Shown here in pieces: positions 55,281 to 63,755 of a stretch of DNA of 64,000 bases (positions within the stretch are counted from its first letter, which is position 1; each line of letters begins with the position of its first letter). Under the pieces are notes generated by a model. The model was not told where the DNA came from, did no database searches, and saw nothing but the letters and a program-made list of their open reading frames with translations. The position numbers and the translations under genes were made by a program. The stretch is taken from contig NZ_CP086235.1 of assembly GCF_023612095.1 (NCBI RefSeq), positions 1,809,501-1,873,500 of the forward strand. The letters run 5' to 3'. This DNA is from Cytobacillus firmus (lineage in GTDB: Bacteria; Bacillota; Bacilli; Bacillales; Cytobacillaceae).

Positions 55281-56294
55281 ATGAAAAAGACAATCATTGG
55301 TTTTAGCCTTGCAGGTTTATTACTGGCGGGGGGGTATGCAACAACATCTTTTGCAGCAGATACAGAAACTTCTGCAGAAAAAAGCGAGTTAAGCTGGAAA
55401 TTTAAAAACAAGGGGTTTGGACATCATGGCAGAGGGTTTACTAATGACTCTGAATCTGTTCTTCAAAGGGCTGAAGAGCTCGGCATTAAAACAGAAGGAA
55501 AAGATGCCGAAACTTTAATTGGTGAAATCAGGGAAGCAGAAATTCTGAAAGAAGCGAAGGAGCTTGGGATTAAAACGGATGGAAAAGATACTGAAGACCT
55601 ACTGGAGGAAGTAATGCTTGCTAAGCTGAAAAAGGAAGCTGCAGAATTGGGCATTAAAACAGAAGGAAAAGATGCAGAAGCTCTTCATGAAGAAATCGGT
55701 ACAGCGAAACTGAAGGAGGAGGCCAAAGAACTGGGAGTATCAACTGATGACAAAGATTTGGATACTCTTAAGAAAGAAATACAGACTGCTTCCTTAAATA
55801 AGAAGGCAAAAGAGCTAGGGATTTCTACTGATGGAAAAGATCTGCAGACCTTATCAAAAGAGATATACACAGTATCCGTAAAAAAAGAGGCTGAAAAACT
55901 GGGAATCTCCATAGAAGGCAAAGATATCAGGGAAGCTTGGCAAGAGGTGTTTTCCATGAAGGTCAAAAAAGAAGCGAAGGAACTGGGCATATCAATAGAT
56001 GGGAAATTTATTCAGCAAATTGCTCAAGAGGTCAGGGCGAAAAAAGTGGCTGATCTCGCTAAGGACTTGGGTATTTCCACCAATGATAAATCAACAGCAG
56101 AACTTATCTCGGAAATAGAAGAGAAGGACAGTGCTAAATTACAGGATGTACTCGGAGAAAATTTTATGGGTATTAAAGGCTTGGGCATGAAGGAAATGAG
56201 AGGCAGTCATGGGCAAGGGAAAGATGGCAGCATGAAGCAGCACGTATCTAAAGAAGGTATAACTGAAACAGGTACAGACACAGGCTCTCTGTAA
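55281..56294 (+). CDS. Secreted protein with eight 28-residue helical repeats
   Basis: 337 residues, ATG after AGGAGGTATAGG. Signal peptide KKTIIGFSLAGLLLAGGY with cleavage near SFA-AD. Residues 60-283 are eight consecutive 28-residue repeats with the core (K/R)EAKELGIkTdGKD followed by an amphipathic helix (xxLxxEI). The repeats resemble SAP/HeH-like helix-turn-helix mini-domains, here on an exported protein. Flanks are Gly/His-rich (FGHHGRGF, GSHGQGKDG). The two-component genes follow 71 bases on, after a region that can end transcription. Function unknown; not a family I can name. Confidence 0.75.
   Translation: MKKTIIGFSLAGLLLAGGYATTSFAADTETSAEKSELSWKFKNKGFGHHGRGFTNDSESVLQRAEELGIKTEGKDAETLIGEIREAEILKEAKELGIKTDGKDTEDLLEEVMLAKLKKEAAELGIKTEGKDAEALHEEIGTAKLKEEAKELGVSTDDKDLDTLKKEIQTASLNKKAKELGISTDGKDLQTLSKEIYTVSVKKEAEKLGISIEGKDIREAWQEVFSMKVKKEAKELGISIDGKFIQQIAQEVRAKKVADLAKDLGISTNDKSTAELISEIEEKDSAKLQDVLGENFMGIKGLGMKEMRGSHGQGKDGSMKQHVSKEGITETGTDTGSL
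55458..56129 (+). repeat. Eight tandem 84-bp coding repeats
   Basis: Exactly 672 bases without gaps. The third position differs between units, so the repeats are old at DNA level but conserved as protein. Confidence 0.75.
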
Positions 56295-56365
56295 TAAGTT
56301 TTAAAAATCCCCGTGTACAAATCCGGGGATTTTTCTGTATAGTTAACTTATTGGAGGAAATTAAA

Positions 56366-57052
56366 ATGAAAAAGATCCTTGTGGCAGAAGATGAATTGGC
56401 TATTTCCAGGGTTTTGAGCGCCTACTTGCAGCGAGAAGGGTTTGAAGTTCTGACAGCATATGACGGCACCAATGCCCTTGAGCAATTTTTCAGTCACTCC
56501 CCCCACCTTGTGATCCTGGATATTATGATGCCTGGCATGGATGGATGGAGTGTCCTTGAAAAAATTCGTGAAAAAAGCGCATGTCCTGTCATCATGCTTA
56601 CAGCACTGGGGGATATCGATTACAAGCTGAAGGGCTTGAATACAGGTGCGGATGATTATATTTCAAAGCCTTTTATTGGGGATGAGGTTGTTGCACGTGT
56701 GAACGCCGTATTACGGCGATCATCAAATATGTACACGGATGAGCATATAAAACAATATGGAAGCTTAACGATAAATTTTGAAGCGCATACCATTTTTCTG
56801 AATGGCAAGGAGTTAAGTTTTACTCCGCGAGACTTATCACTGCTGCTGTTTTTGGCTGAAAGGCCTAACAGAACTTTCACCAGGGATCAGTTGATTGAAC
56901 ATGTCTGGGGAATGGATTATGACGGAAGCGACCGTGCTGTCGATTTGGCCGTAAAGAGAATACGGCAGGCATTAACGGACTGGCCGGAAACAGAAGGTGA
57001 AATAAGGACGCTCAGAGGAATGGGGTACCAATTCCATGTTTATGAAAAATAA
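56366..57052 (+). CDS. OmpR-family response regulator
   Basis: 228 residues, ATG 56366 after TTGGAGGAAA. Receiver domain with acidic pocket VAEDE, phospho-Asp in VILDIMMPGMDG, Thr in VIMLTALGD and Lys in ISKPF; then a DNA-binding winged helix (LSFTPRDLSLLLFLAERP, VDLAVKRIRQAL, IRTLRGMGYQFH). It overlaps the histidine kinase gene by 17 bases. Confidence 0.93.
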   Translation: MKKILVAEDELAISRVLSAYLQREGFEVLTAYDGTNALEQFFSHSPHLVILDIMMPGMDGWSVLEKIREKSACPVIMLTALGDIDYKLKGLNTGADDYISKPFIGDEVVARVNAVLRRSSNMYTDEHIKQYGSLTINFEAHTIFLNGKELSFTPRDLSLLLFLAERPNRTFTRDQLIEHVWGMDYDGSDRAVDLAVKRIRQALTDWPETEGEIRTLRGMGYQFHVYEK

Positions 57053-58457
57053 CAAAAGAACAACACTGCTCCGCTATTGGACAACCCGCTATTTATTTAC
57101 ACTTGTCATCGGACTTATCATACTGGCAGCAGGATCTATGTGGTGGATCAGGCATACAACTCTTGAAAACCGGCTGAATTTGCTGCAGTATGTTGCTGAT
57201 GAAACAGCGGGGCGTGTCGTACAGCAGGACGGCGGCATCGAATTTGATCCATTTTTTAACAGAATGCTGGAGGAAAGAGCGAAGCTGCTGGAATTTAAGT
57301 TTGATCCCCAGGTTTTTATAAGTGATTTAAATGGCCAGATATTATATCAAAAATCTGGACGTATGCAGAGAAATAACCGGTCTGGCCCCAATCTCGGGAC
57401 TCTGCCTGCAGATTTGCTTGAGAACCAAAAGAACGTTCAAAAGCTGGAGACACAGGATGGGCAAGACGTATACGCAGTCAAGTCGGAAATATCATTCGAT
57501 AGTAACCAGGCAGGATGGGTCGTGGTGGTCCAAAGCGCAGATGATTTGACGAACGTAAATCAGGAATATTCCTTGTTATTTATCATGCTCACAGGATTGG
57601 GTCTTCTCGGATGGAGTGTCATTTATTTTCTTTCCAGGAAAATTTCGAGACCCATTCAGGAAGTTGCTCAAGCTGCCTCGAAGGTCAGTGAAGGTGACTA
57701 TAAAATTGAACTGAAAGCCAGGGCCAATGAGGAAGAGATTCATAATTTAATCATATCGTTTAAAGAAATGACAGAGCGGCTTATGCACCTTGAAAAACTT
57801 AGGGCAGAATTGCTGGCTGGGGTCACACATGATTTGAAAACGCCTGTCACATCTATAAGCGGTCTAATTCAGGCAGTGCGTGATGATGTTGTAAGCGGGG
57901 AAGAAAGAGAGGAATTTCTTGATATTTCTTTAAAAGAAGTCGGCCGTTTGCAGAAAATGATTGAGGACTTGCTCGATTTTAATTCGCTATCTTCCGGTGC
58001 TTTTTCAATCAGGCCCGAAAACTGTGATATGAATAAGCTCGTGCAGGATATTGTAAGGCAATGGGCACTGGCACAGAAAGGCCATTTTCATTATCGTGTG
58101 GAAGTGCCCTCTGAAACCATCTGCAGATCAACAGACCCGTACCGTCTGCAGCAGATTATGATTAATTTATTGAATAATGCTTATCATGCCATTGATGAAG
58201 ATGGCAGCATTACTGTTATTTTAAGTGAAAGTTTTATTGATGTTCATGATACTGGTTCAGGAATAGCGGAAGAGGAGCAGCCTTTTATTTTTGAGCGTTT
58301 TTACAGGGGTGAACAGAAGAAGCTGAAAGTACGAGGGCTTGGCTTGGGGCTTCCATTCAGCAAACTGCTTGCAGGTGCTTTGAACGCAAATTTAATTTTA
58401 AAAGAAAGTTCGGCAAAAGGCAGTACATTTACGATTAAGTGGGAAGAAGAAGGGTAG
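57036..58457 (+). CDS. Sensor histidine kinase
   Basis: 473 residues (start 57036; ATG 57042 is possible). Two membrane segments (FTLVIGLIILAAGSMWWI; LLFIMLTGLGLLGWSVIYF) flank an extracytoplasmic sensor of about 130 residues. Then HAMP (SRKISRPIQEVAQAASKV), HisKA with phospho-His in GVTHDLKTPVTSISG, and HATPase motifs N (NLLNNAYHAI), G1 (DTGSGI), F (FERFYRG) and G2 (GLGLGLPFSK). Partner of the overlapping response regulator. The secreted repeat protein next door is a plausible target or input. Confidence 0.93.
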   Translation: MFMKNNKRTTLLRYWTTRYLFTLVIGLIILAAGSMWWIRHTTLENRLNLLQYVADETAGRVVQQDGGIEFDPFFNRMLEERAKLLEFKFDPQVFISDLNGQILYQKSGRMQRNNRSGPNLGTLPADLLENQKNVQKLETQDGQDVYAVKSEISFDSNQAGWVVVVQSADDLTNVNQEYSLLFIMLTGLGLLGWSVIYFLSRKISRPIQEVAQAASKVSEGDYKIELKARANEEEIHNLIISFKEMTERLMHLEKLRAELLAGVTHDLKTPVTSISGLIQAVRDDVVSGEEREEFLDISLKEVGRLQKMIEDLLDFNSLSSGAFSIRPENCDMNKLVQDIVRQWALAQKGHFHYRVEVPSETICRSTDPYRLQQIMINLLNNAYHAIDEDGSITVILSESFIDVHDTGSGIAEEEQPFIFERFYRGEQKKLKVRGLGLGLPFSKLLAGALNANLILKESSAKGSTFTIKWEEEG

Positions 58458-58495
58458 GTATAAGCGGGGAAGACTTGCTTGCCTATCTCTTTTTT
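58454..58495 (+). terminator. Probable terminator after the kinase gene
   Basis: Bulged stem TAGGTATAAGC / GCTTGCCTA followed by seven Ts. Confidence 0.55.
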
Positions 58496-58715
58496 TGGAG
58501 GTGAATAGGAACTCTGCACGATAAGATGCGGAAAATTGAATGGATTTTCAGGCTCGCAGACGGTAAATTTCAGCAGCTATTTTACATGGATTTTTTTCAT
58601 CCTTAATAAGGATTTAACGGAAGCATATACATTTTTGACTCCGAAATAATCTTGAGGGTAGAATAATAATGTTCTTTAAATAGATGACTGGAATGTATAA
58701 ATGAGGGGGTATTCG

Positions 58716-59747
58716 ATGGAGGCTAACTCTTCCAAGTATGAAATAAATGTAAATGGATCTTTATTCGATTGGGATTTGGATGAGGCAACGTTTAGATTTG
58801 AGAATGACGATGTGGTGGTATTTTGGGTAAACACAGCTTTCAAGACACTGCTGGACTCCATTGAAGAAATTTCAGGTGAAAAGTCGGCCAAGCTTGTGCT
58901 GGAAACGGCCGGGTACCGTACAGGGAAAATTGTCAGCAAATTTTATATGGAATCGAATAAAGAAAAAGAAGACATTATCAATCATCTGCCCAATATTTAT
59001 CTAACTGCCGGATGGGGAAAAACAGACATTGTTTCCTTCTGTCTCAAAGAAAAGAAAGCTATTGTACGTGTTAACAGCGGCTGGGAATATAAGATTAATA
59101 TTGCTCAAAAGAAAAAAACAGAAGGCAGTTTTTTGCCTGGGCATTGGGCAGGGGTGTTAAGCGGGCTGTTCGAAACAAATATATGGTATAAAGTGAGGCA
59201 AAGCCAGGTCCAGGGGGATCAGTATTCCGAATACGAATTTTTTGAATCCGAAATCACACCTTCCCAGAATATCAGCGCAATGATAAAAGAGCGGACACAA
59301 AGCGCCCAGAAAGAGCTGGAAAAGGAAATTGCCGAGCAGACCAGAGTATTATCTGAAATTATTAAAGAGAGTTCTTCTCCTATTATACCCGTGATCGACT
59401 CCATTTTGGTCATCCCTTTGGTTGGAAGATATGAAGAGCTGCGGGCAGAGGAATTACTGAACAGAACATTACTGAATCTTCCCCGATATAAAGCTGAATA
59501 TTTAATACTGGACTTAACCGCATTAAAAAGTGTAGATCAATATACTCTGGATTTCTTGAAGAAATTTGTCCGAGCCGCTTCCCTATTGGGCAGCAACTGC
59601 ATATTTGTCGGGATTTCACCAGATCTTAGCCTCCAAATAATAGAGAGCGGAAATAAAGAAACGAAAATTCCGTGTTTTTCCATTCTGCAGCAGGGAATCA
59701 CTTTCGCACTGGATCAATTGGGATTGGAGATTTCCCCTAAAAGATAA
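58716..59747 (+). CDS. V4R-like plus STAS protein, RsbR-like
   Basis: 343 residues, ATG 58716 after GAGGGGG. The N-terminal half (residues about 20-185) resembles a V4R ligand-binding domain, ending with the Gly-rich FLPGHWAGVLSGLFETNIW. A short coiled-coil linker follows (IKERTQSAQKELEKEIAEQ). The C-terminal STAS domain (residues about 225-340) has SPIIPVIDSILVIPLVG, the conserved Thr in LILDLTALKSVDQYTLDFL and IFVGISPDLSLQIIE, as in stressosome RsbR proteins. It is not a classic RsbRA, whose N-domain is globin-like. Role in a sigma-B-type stress pathway is inferred. Confidence 0.72.
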   Translation: MEANSSKYEINVNGSLFDWDLDEATFRFENDDVVVFWVNTAFKTLLDSIEEISGEKSAKLVLETAGYRTGKIVSKFYMESNKEKEDIINHLPNIYLTAGWGKTDIVSFCLKEKKAIVRVNSGWEYKINIAQKKKTEGSFLPGHWAGVLSGLFETNIWYKVRQSQVQGDQYSEYEFFESEITPSQNISAMIKERTQSAQKELEKEIAEQTRVLSEIIKESSSPIIPVIDSILVIPLVGRYEELRAEELLNRTLLNLPRYKAEYLILDLTALKSVDQYTLDFLKKFVRAASLLGSNCIFVGISPDLSLQIIESGNKETKIPCFSILQQGITFALDQLGLEISPKR

Positions 59748-59751
59748 TGAG

Positions 59752-59786
59752 GAAAACCAGCACTGAGGGTCAATGCTGGTTTTTTA
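59752..59786 (+). terminator. Terminator after the STAS gene
   Basis: AAAACCAGCA / TGCTGGTTTT stem, T-tail; the convergent gene also ends just beyond. Confidence 0.88.
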
Positions 59787-59802
59787 CTGCTTATTAATGC
59801 AA

Positions 59803-60432
59803 CTAGCCTTTAACGATATTTCCTTCTGCAGGTATCGGATGAGCTTTTAACATTCTAGCAAAATGGATTAAATTATAGGCCATTATTTTGGCATGCTGTC
59901 TTGTGAAGTCATTTTCATAGCCCTTTGCTTCAATAAAGGATGGGCCGGGACCAGCCTCTCCAACCCAATAGGTGTCAACGTTTGGCGGTATGGTGAATCC
60001 CATATGGGAGAGTGAATATAGCACAGAACGCGAAACATGTTTGGCTCCATCTTCATTGCCAGTCACCACTACGCCGCCAACCTTGTTGTAATAAATATAC
60101 TGGCCTTTTTCATTGGTCAGACTGCTCCCTCCATATAATCTTTCGATCACTTTAGTGGTGATGCTGCTTTGCTCGCCAAGCCAGATGGGAGAACCAAGGA
60201 TAAGGATATCTGCCTCTTCAACCTTCTTAAAAATATCCGGCCATTCATCCTCCTGATCCACAGCTTCAGAAGTTATGCCGTATCCAATCTTAAAGTCTGC
60301 TGCTGTAATCACCTCTGTTTCCACTTCCGTTTTATCAAAAAATTTAATAACCTCATCTATAAGTGCACCGGTATTGGAGGGTTCACTGCTCTTTTTTAGC
60401 GTACAGTTTAATACTAAAGCATTAATTGTCAT
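59803..60432 (-). CDS. NAD(P)H-dependent FMN reductase/flavodoxin-like
   Basis: 209 residues, ATG after AAAGGGAG. Flavodoxin fold: LVLNCTLKKSSEPSNTG is the FMN phosphate loop, ILILGSPIWLGEQSSITTKVIERL contacts the flavin, followed by GGVVVTGNEDGAKHV. Resembles the iron-sulfur flavoprotein/NADPH-quinone reductase group; substrate unknown. Stands alone, divergent from the VOC gene. Confidence 0.85.
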   Translation of the reverse strand: MTINALVLNCTLKKSSEPSNTGALIDEVIKFFDKTEVETEVITAADFKIGYGITSEAVDQEDEWPDIFKKVEEADILILGSPIWLGEQSSITTKVIERLYGGSSLTNEKGQYIYYNKVGGVVVTGNEDGAKHVSRSVLYSLSHMGFTIPPNVDTYWVGEAGPGPSFIEAKGYENDFTRQHAKIMAYNLIHFARMLKAHPIPAEGNIVKG

Positions 60433-60561
60433 GGTTTATCAACTCCCTTTCTAATATCCAATACTCTTAATTCCCTTTACTATGGTTCAAAAACAATAAA
60501 ATAAAGGAAATGTGATAATATTAACGAATTACATAATTTGGAATAGGAAGGGAGGATTGAA

Positions 60562-60963
60562 ATGATTTATGAAATGACGATTCAATTCAGGGTGCTGGAC
60601 ATGAAAAAGGGATTGTGGTGGTACGAAACTTTGCTTAATAAAAAACCTGATTTCATTCCGCATGAAGGATTTGCAGAGTGGGAACTCATCACTGGGTGCT
60701 GGCTTCAGATAGCTGAGGGTACCCCCAGTATAGGAAGCGGTCCAATTAGACTGGGTGTGCCTGATCTTGAACAGGAACGTGAAAGGCTGATCACAGAATT
60801 AAAAATAACACCATTTGATATTCATACGAGGAAAGAAGTCCCTGTTAAGTGGGCAACATTCTCGGATCCCTGGGGAAATAGAATTGGATATTTTGAATAT
60901 ATCGCTAAGCATGAAAGGGAAACTCAAATAAAAAAGGTAATCAAAAATGGACTGGGGAGATGA
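60562..60963 (+). CDS. VOC (glyoxalase/bleomycin-resistance fold) protein
   Basis: 133 residues, ATG after GGAAGGGAGG. Single VOC module (QFRVLDMKKGLWWYETLL, WELITGCWLQIAEG, FSDPWGNRIGYFEY) with Glu in the last strand. Members bind metal and small ligands. The next gene starts by overlap, so both belong to one operon with the hydrolase and GNAT genes. Confidence 0.85.
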   Translation: MIYEMTIQFRVLDMKKGLWWYETLLNKKPDFIPHEGFAEWELITGCWLQIAEGTPSIGSGPIRLGVPDLEQERERLITELKITPFDIHTRKEVPVKWATFSDPWGNRIGYFEYIAKHERETQIKKVIKNGLGR

Positions 60964-60968
60964 CAGCT

Positions 60969-61808
60969 ATGGATCATCATTTTATAGAAAGAGAGGAAGG
61001 CTTTACCCTTCATTATCTGGAATGGATACCTGCATTCGAGAATGACAGCCTTCCAGTAATATGCATTCATGGGAACCTTTCAAATGGAAGAATGTTCAGG
61101 TGGATTGGGGAAAAACTTTCTCAAGGAAAATGGGGAAAACCAAGACGGGTCATTTCAATTGATTTAAGAGGGTGCGGGGACAGCGGTCTTCCGGAGACCG
61201 GCTTTACAATCCGGCATCTGGCCAGTGATATTGAGGCGGTTCTCCAGCACGCCGGAATTGAGATAGCACACTTTATTTCATTTTCCAGGGGAGTCCCGAA
61301 TACTGTGCAATTTGCAGTAGATTATCCGGGCAAAATAAAGGGTTTTGTGGTCGGGGACTTTCCTGCAAAAAGCTTTGTTATGAAAAAGGAATGGGTTGAA
61401 AACCTAATCGCCAGATATAAAGTTCATCAGACATGGGAGGAGCTTTATCAGGCTATCTCCCCTAATCAGGAAATCAGCCCGGAAGAATTTGCAGAAAGAA
61501 AGGAAGAATTCTATGTGAAAAAAGTAGATGGAATTCACGCAAGGGTTCATAAAGATCTCCCCATAAAACTTCAGATGGATTCAGAGGATTTGGACTTAAC
61601 GCACGGACTGGATCAAATTGAAGAGCCGGTCCTTTTATTGCGCGGAGAGGAAAAAGGCACTCTGATAAAGGAAGAAGAGGTGCAGGAATTTAGAAGATAT
61701 CACCCTTCATTAAAAGAAGAATTGATTGCAGGGGCAGGACATTCCGTTTTTGATCCGAAAGAACAAACAGAAAGTATTTTCAAAGATTATTTTGCTAGCT
61801 TGACATAA
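60969..61808 (+). CDS. Alpha/beta-hydrolase
   Basis: About 279 residues; ATG 60969 is nine bases after GGGGAG, while ATG 60960 touches it. Oxyanion loop VICIHGNLSNGRMF, SIDLRGCGDSG, nucleophile Ser in FISFSRGVPN (first Gly of the GxSxG elbow replaced by Ser), acidic residue before GEEKGTL and catalytic His in AGAGHSVFDP. Substrate unknown; likely an ester or haloacid-type hydrolase. Confidence 0.85.
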   Translation: MDHHFIEREEGFTLHYLEWIPAFENDSLPVICIHGNLSNGRMFRWIGEKLSQGKWGKPRRVISIDLRGCGDSGLPETGFTIRHLASDIEAVLQHAGIEIAHFISFSRGVPNTVQFAVDYPGKIKGFVVGDFPAKSFVMKKEWVENLIARYKVHQTWEELYQAISPNQEISPEEFAERKEEFYVKKVDGIHARVHKDLPIKLQMDSEDLDLTHGLDQIEEPVLLLRGEEKGTLIKEEEVQEFRRYHPSLKEELIAGAGHSVFDPKEQTESIFKDYFASLT

Positions 61809-61821
61809 ATAGGAGGACATA

Positions 61822-62292
61822 ATGAAGATTCGAAGTATAGACCATTCAGAGTCTCCGCCTATGAATCTGCTATTATTGGCAGATCCTTCAATTGAATTTA
61901 TTGAGGATTATCTAAGTCGAGGGGAAATATATATTGCAGAACTAAACGGGGCAGTTGTCGGCGTTTATATCCTTCTTGCCACAAGGCCAGGAACCTGTGA
62001 GATAGTTAATATTGCCGTTAGTGAAAAACATCAGGGAGAGGGCATCGGCAGAAAACTTCTTCAGCATGCAATAGAGCTTGCTTTTGAAGGCGGAAATAAG
62101 ACCCTTGAAATTGGTACGGGGAATTCCAGTATCGGGCAGCTGGCTCTTTACCAAAAATGCGGTTTTAGAATCACAGGGGTCGATAGAGATTTTTTTGTGC
62201 GGCATTACAAAGAAGATATTCATGAAAATGGAATTCATTGCCGGGATATGATCAGACTGTCTATGGATTTACAAAGAAAGTCCCCCAAATAA
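61822..62292 (+). CDS. GNAT acetyltransferase
   Basis: 156 residues, ATG after AATAGGAGG. Acetyl-CoA loop in IAVSEKHQGEGIGRKLLQHA, then TLEIGTGNSSIGQLALYQKCGFRI, a common small-molecule or protein N-acetyltransferase pattern. Third gene of the VOC-hydrolase-GNAT operon, 13 bases after the hydrolase stop. Confidence 0.87.
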   Translation: MKIRSIDHSESPPMNLLLLADPSIEFIEDYLSRGEIYIAELNGAVVGVYILLATRPGTCEIVNIAVSEKHQGEGIGRKLLQHAIELAFEGGNKTLEIGTGNSSIGQLALYQKCGFRITGVDRDFFVRHYKEDIHENGIHCRDMIRLSMDLQRKSPK

Positions 62293-62396
62293 TTAGAAAC
62301 GGCAGTGAAAAGGACAAACTAAAAGCTGATTTCATGAATGTTGTGCTGTAATGTGTTACGTTAAAGTTAGAACAGTCAGAAAAGGAGTGTTTGGTT

Positions 62397-63074
62397 TTGC
62401 GTGAAAAGGAAACTTTAAAGGAAGACATTCTGAATGCCTATCAATTCAGGCATGCAACAAAGGAATTTGATCCAAATAAACATATACCGGAAGAAGATTT
62501 TCGATTTATATTGGAGACAGGCCGTCTGTCACCAAGTTCATTTGGTTTTGAACCATGGCGTTTTGTGGTTGTTCAGAACGAGGAGCTTCGTGAGAAAATT
62601 AAGAATGCCTCCTGGGGAGCATTCGGTAAACTGCCTGAATCAAGCCACTTTGTCTTAGTCCTGGCAAGAACGAAAAAAGATACAAAGTATGATTCCCGGT
62701 ATCTGCAGGATCATTTTAGAAATACTCTGGAGATGCCGGAAGAAATGCTGGAAAAATATTTGCAGCGGATTGAGGAATTCCAGAAGTCTGATTTTGATCT
62801 TCTGGAAGGAGACCGACCTCTCTTTGATTGGGCCTGTAAGCAAAGCTATATCGCACTGGGGAATATGATGACTGCTGCTGCACAAATTGGCATAGATTCC
62901 TGCCCGATTGAAGGTTTTGACATTGAAAAAATGAATAAGCTTCTGGGTGAGGAAGGTCTTCTTGAAGATGGAAGCTTCGGACTGTCGGTAATGTGTGCAT
63001 TTGGGTACAGAGTGAAAGACCCAAGGCCGAAAACACGCAGACCTTTCGATGATATTGTAAAGTGGATTGATTAG
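62397..63074 (+). CDS. Nitroreductase family oxidoreductase
   Basis: About 225 residues; TTG 62397 nine bases after AAAGGAG. FMN contacts: RHATKEFDPNKHIPEED, RLSPSSFGFEPWRFVVV and C-terminal GYRVKDPRPKTRRPFDDIV. Reduces nitroaromatics or quinones with NAD(P)H; homologues are B. subtilis YfkO/NfrA-type. Its own terminator follows. Confidence 0.88.
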   Translation: MREKETLKEDILNAYQFRHATKEFDPNKHIPEEDFRFILETGRLSPSSFGFEPWRFVVVQNEELREKIKNASWGAFGKLPESSHFVLVLARTKKDTKYDSRYLQDHFRNTLEMPEEMLEKYLQRIEEFQKSDFDLLEGDRPLFDWACKQSYIALGNMMTAAAQIGIDSCPIEGFDIEKMNKLLGEEGLLEDGSFGLSVMCAFGYRVKDPRPKTRRPFDDIVKWID

Positions 63075-63103
63075 GAAAAGAGCTTGGACTCTTTTCCTTT
63101 TTG
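63073..63103 (+). terminator. Terminator after the nitroreductase gene
   Basis: Perfect 10-bp stem AGGAAAAGAG / CTCTTTTCCT, then Ts. Confidence 0.9.
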
Positions 63104-63183
63104 ATTGTAAAAAAAGGAAATTGTAATTATAGCTAGAAAACTAATAAGAAATCAAATGCGCCCAATTAAGAAAGGAAGCCTTT

Positions 63184-63737
63184 ATGAAGATAACAAAAGA
63201 AAGATTTGAGAACACCAGCAGATGGATAAAGAGAAATGCAAGACCGCTTGAATCAGCTTTATGGTCATACCATTTTGAGGATCGTAATGCTGAAGGGGCA
63301 ATAAACTGCATTGAAGCTTTTCAGAATGACGACGGAGGATTCGGAATGGCATTGAACCTGATTTCTGGTCACCACACTCATCACCGATGGCTTCATGGGC
63401 AGCCGGACAAATATTGATGAACATTGAGGCAAAACCTGAGTTACAGGTTGTACAAAAGCTATTAAATTATTTAGAACACAGCTATATACATGAAAAGAAT
63501 ATGTGGCCATCAGTGATGCCTGCAAACAACGATTACCCACATGCTCCATGGTGGCATTGGACTGAGGGTGTTCAGGAAAATTGGTCTTATAATCCAAGTG
63601 CGGAGCTTGCCGGGTTCTTATTGCATTGGTCACTGCCAGGAAGCAGTGCTGCTGAAATAGGGTGGAGAACCGTAGTTGCATATTTAATGGAAGCTGATGA
63701 AATGGATAGACACGAAATCAACGAAATGGAAATCTAA
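63184..63737 (+). pseudogene. Prenyltransferase/squalene-cyclase-like repeat protein, frameshifted
   Basis: ATG 63184 after AAAGGAAG. The first frame (RWIKRNARPLESALWSYHF, IEAFQNDDGGFGMAL) contains the QnDDGGFG alpha/alpha-barrel repeat motif of terpenoid cyclases and prenyltransferases. One G is missing at about 63353: adding it gives LEPDFWSPHSSPMASWAAGQ and continues to 63737. As written, the first frame ends at 63417. Even repaired, it is only about 185 residues, shorter than related Bacillus proteins (about 250-300), so its C-terminus may also be lost. It ends right before the IS insertion. Confidence 0.7.
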
Positions 63738-63740
63738 TTA

Positions 63741-63755
63741 AAAGGAGATAAAATG
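63741..63755 (+). other. Ribosome site and start codon of an interrupted gene
   Basis: AAAGGAG (63741-63747) and ATG (63753-63755) directly precede the IS terminal sequence. This looks like the first codon of a gene cut off by the insertion. Confidence 0.5.

Noticed and set aside
55458..56129. CRISPR-like array
   Set aside because: The 84-bp periodicity is coding repeat without identical repeats or unique spacers; no cas genes.
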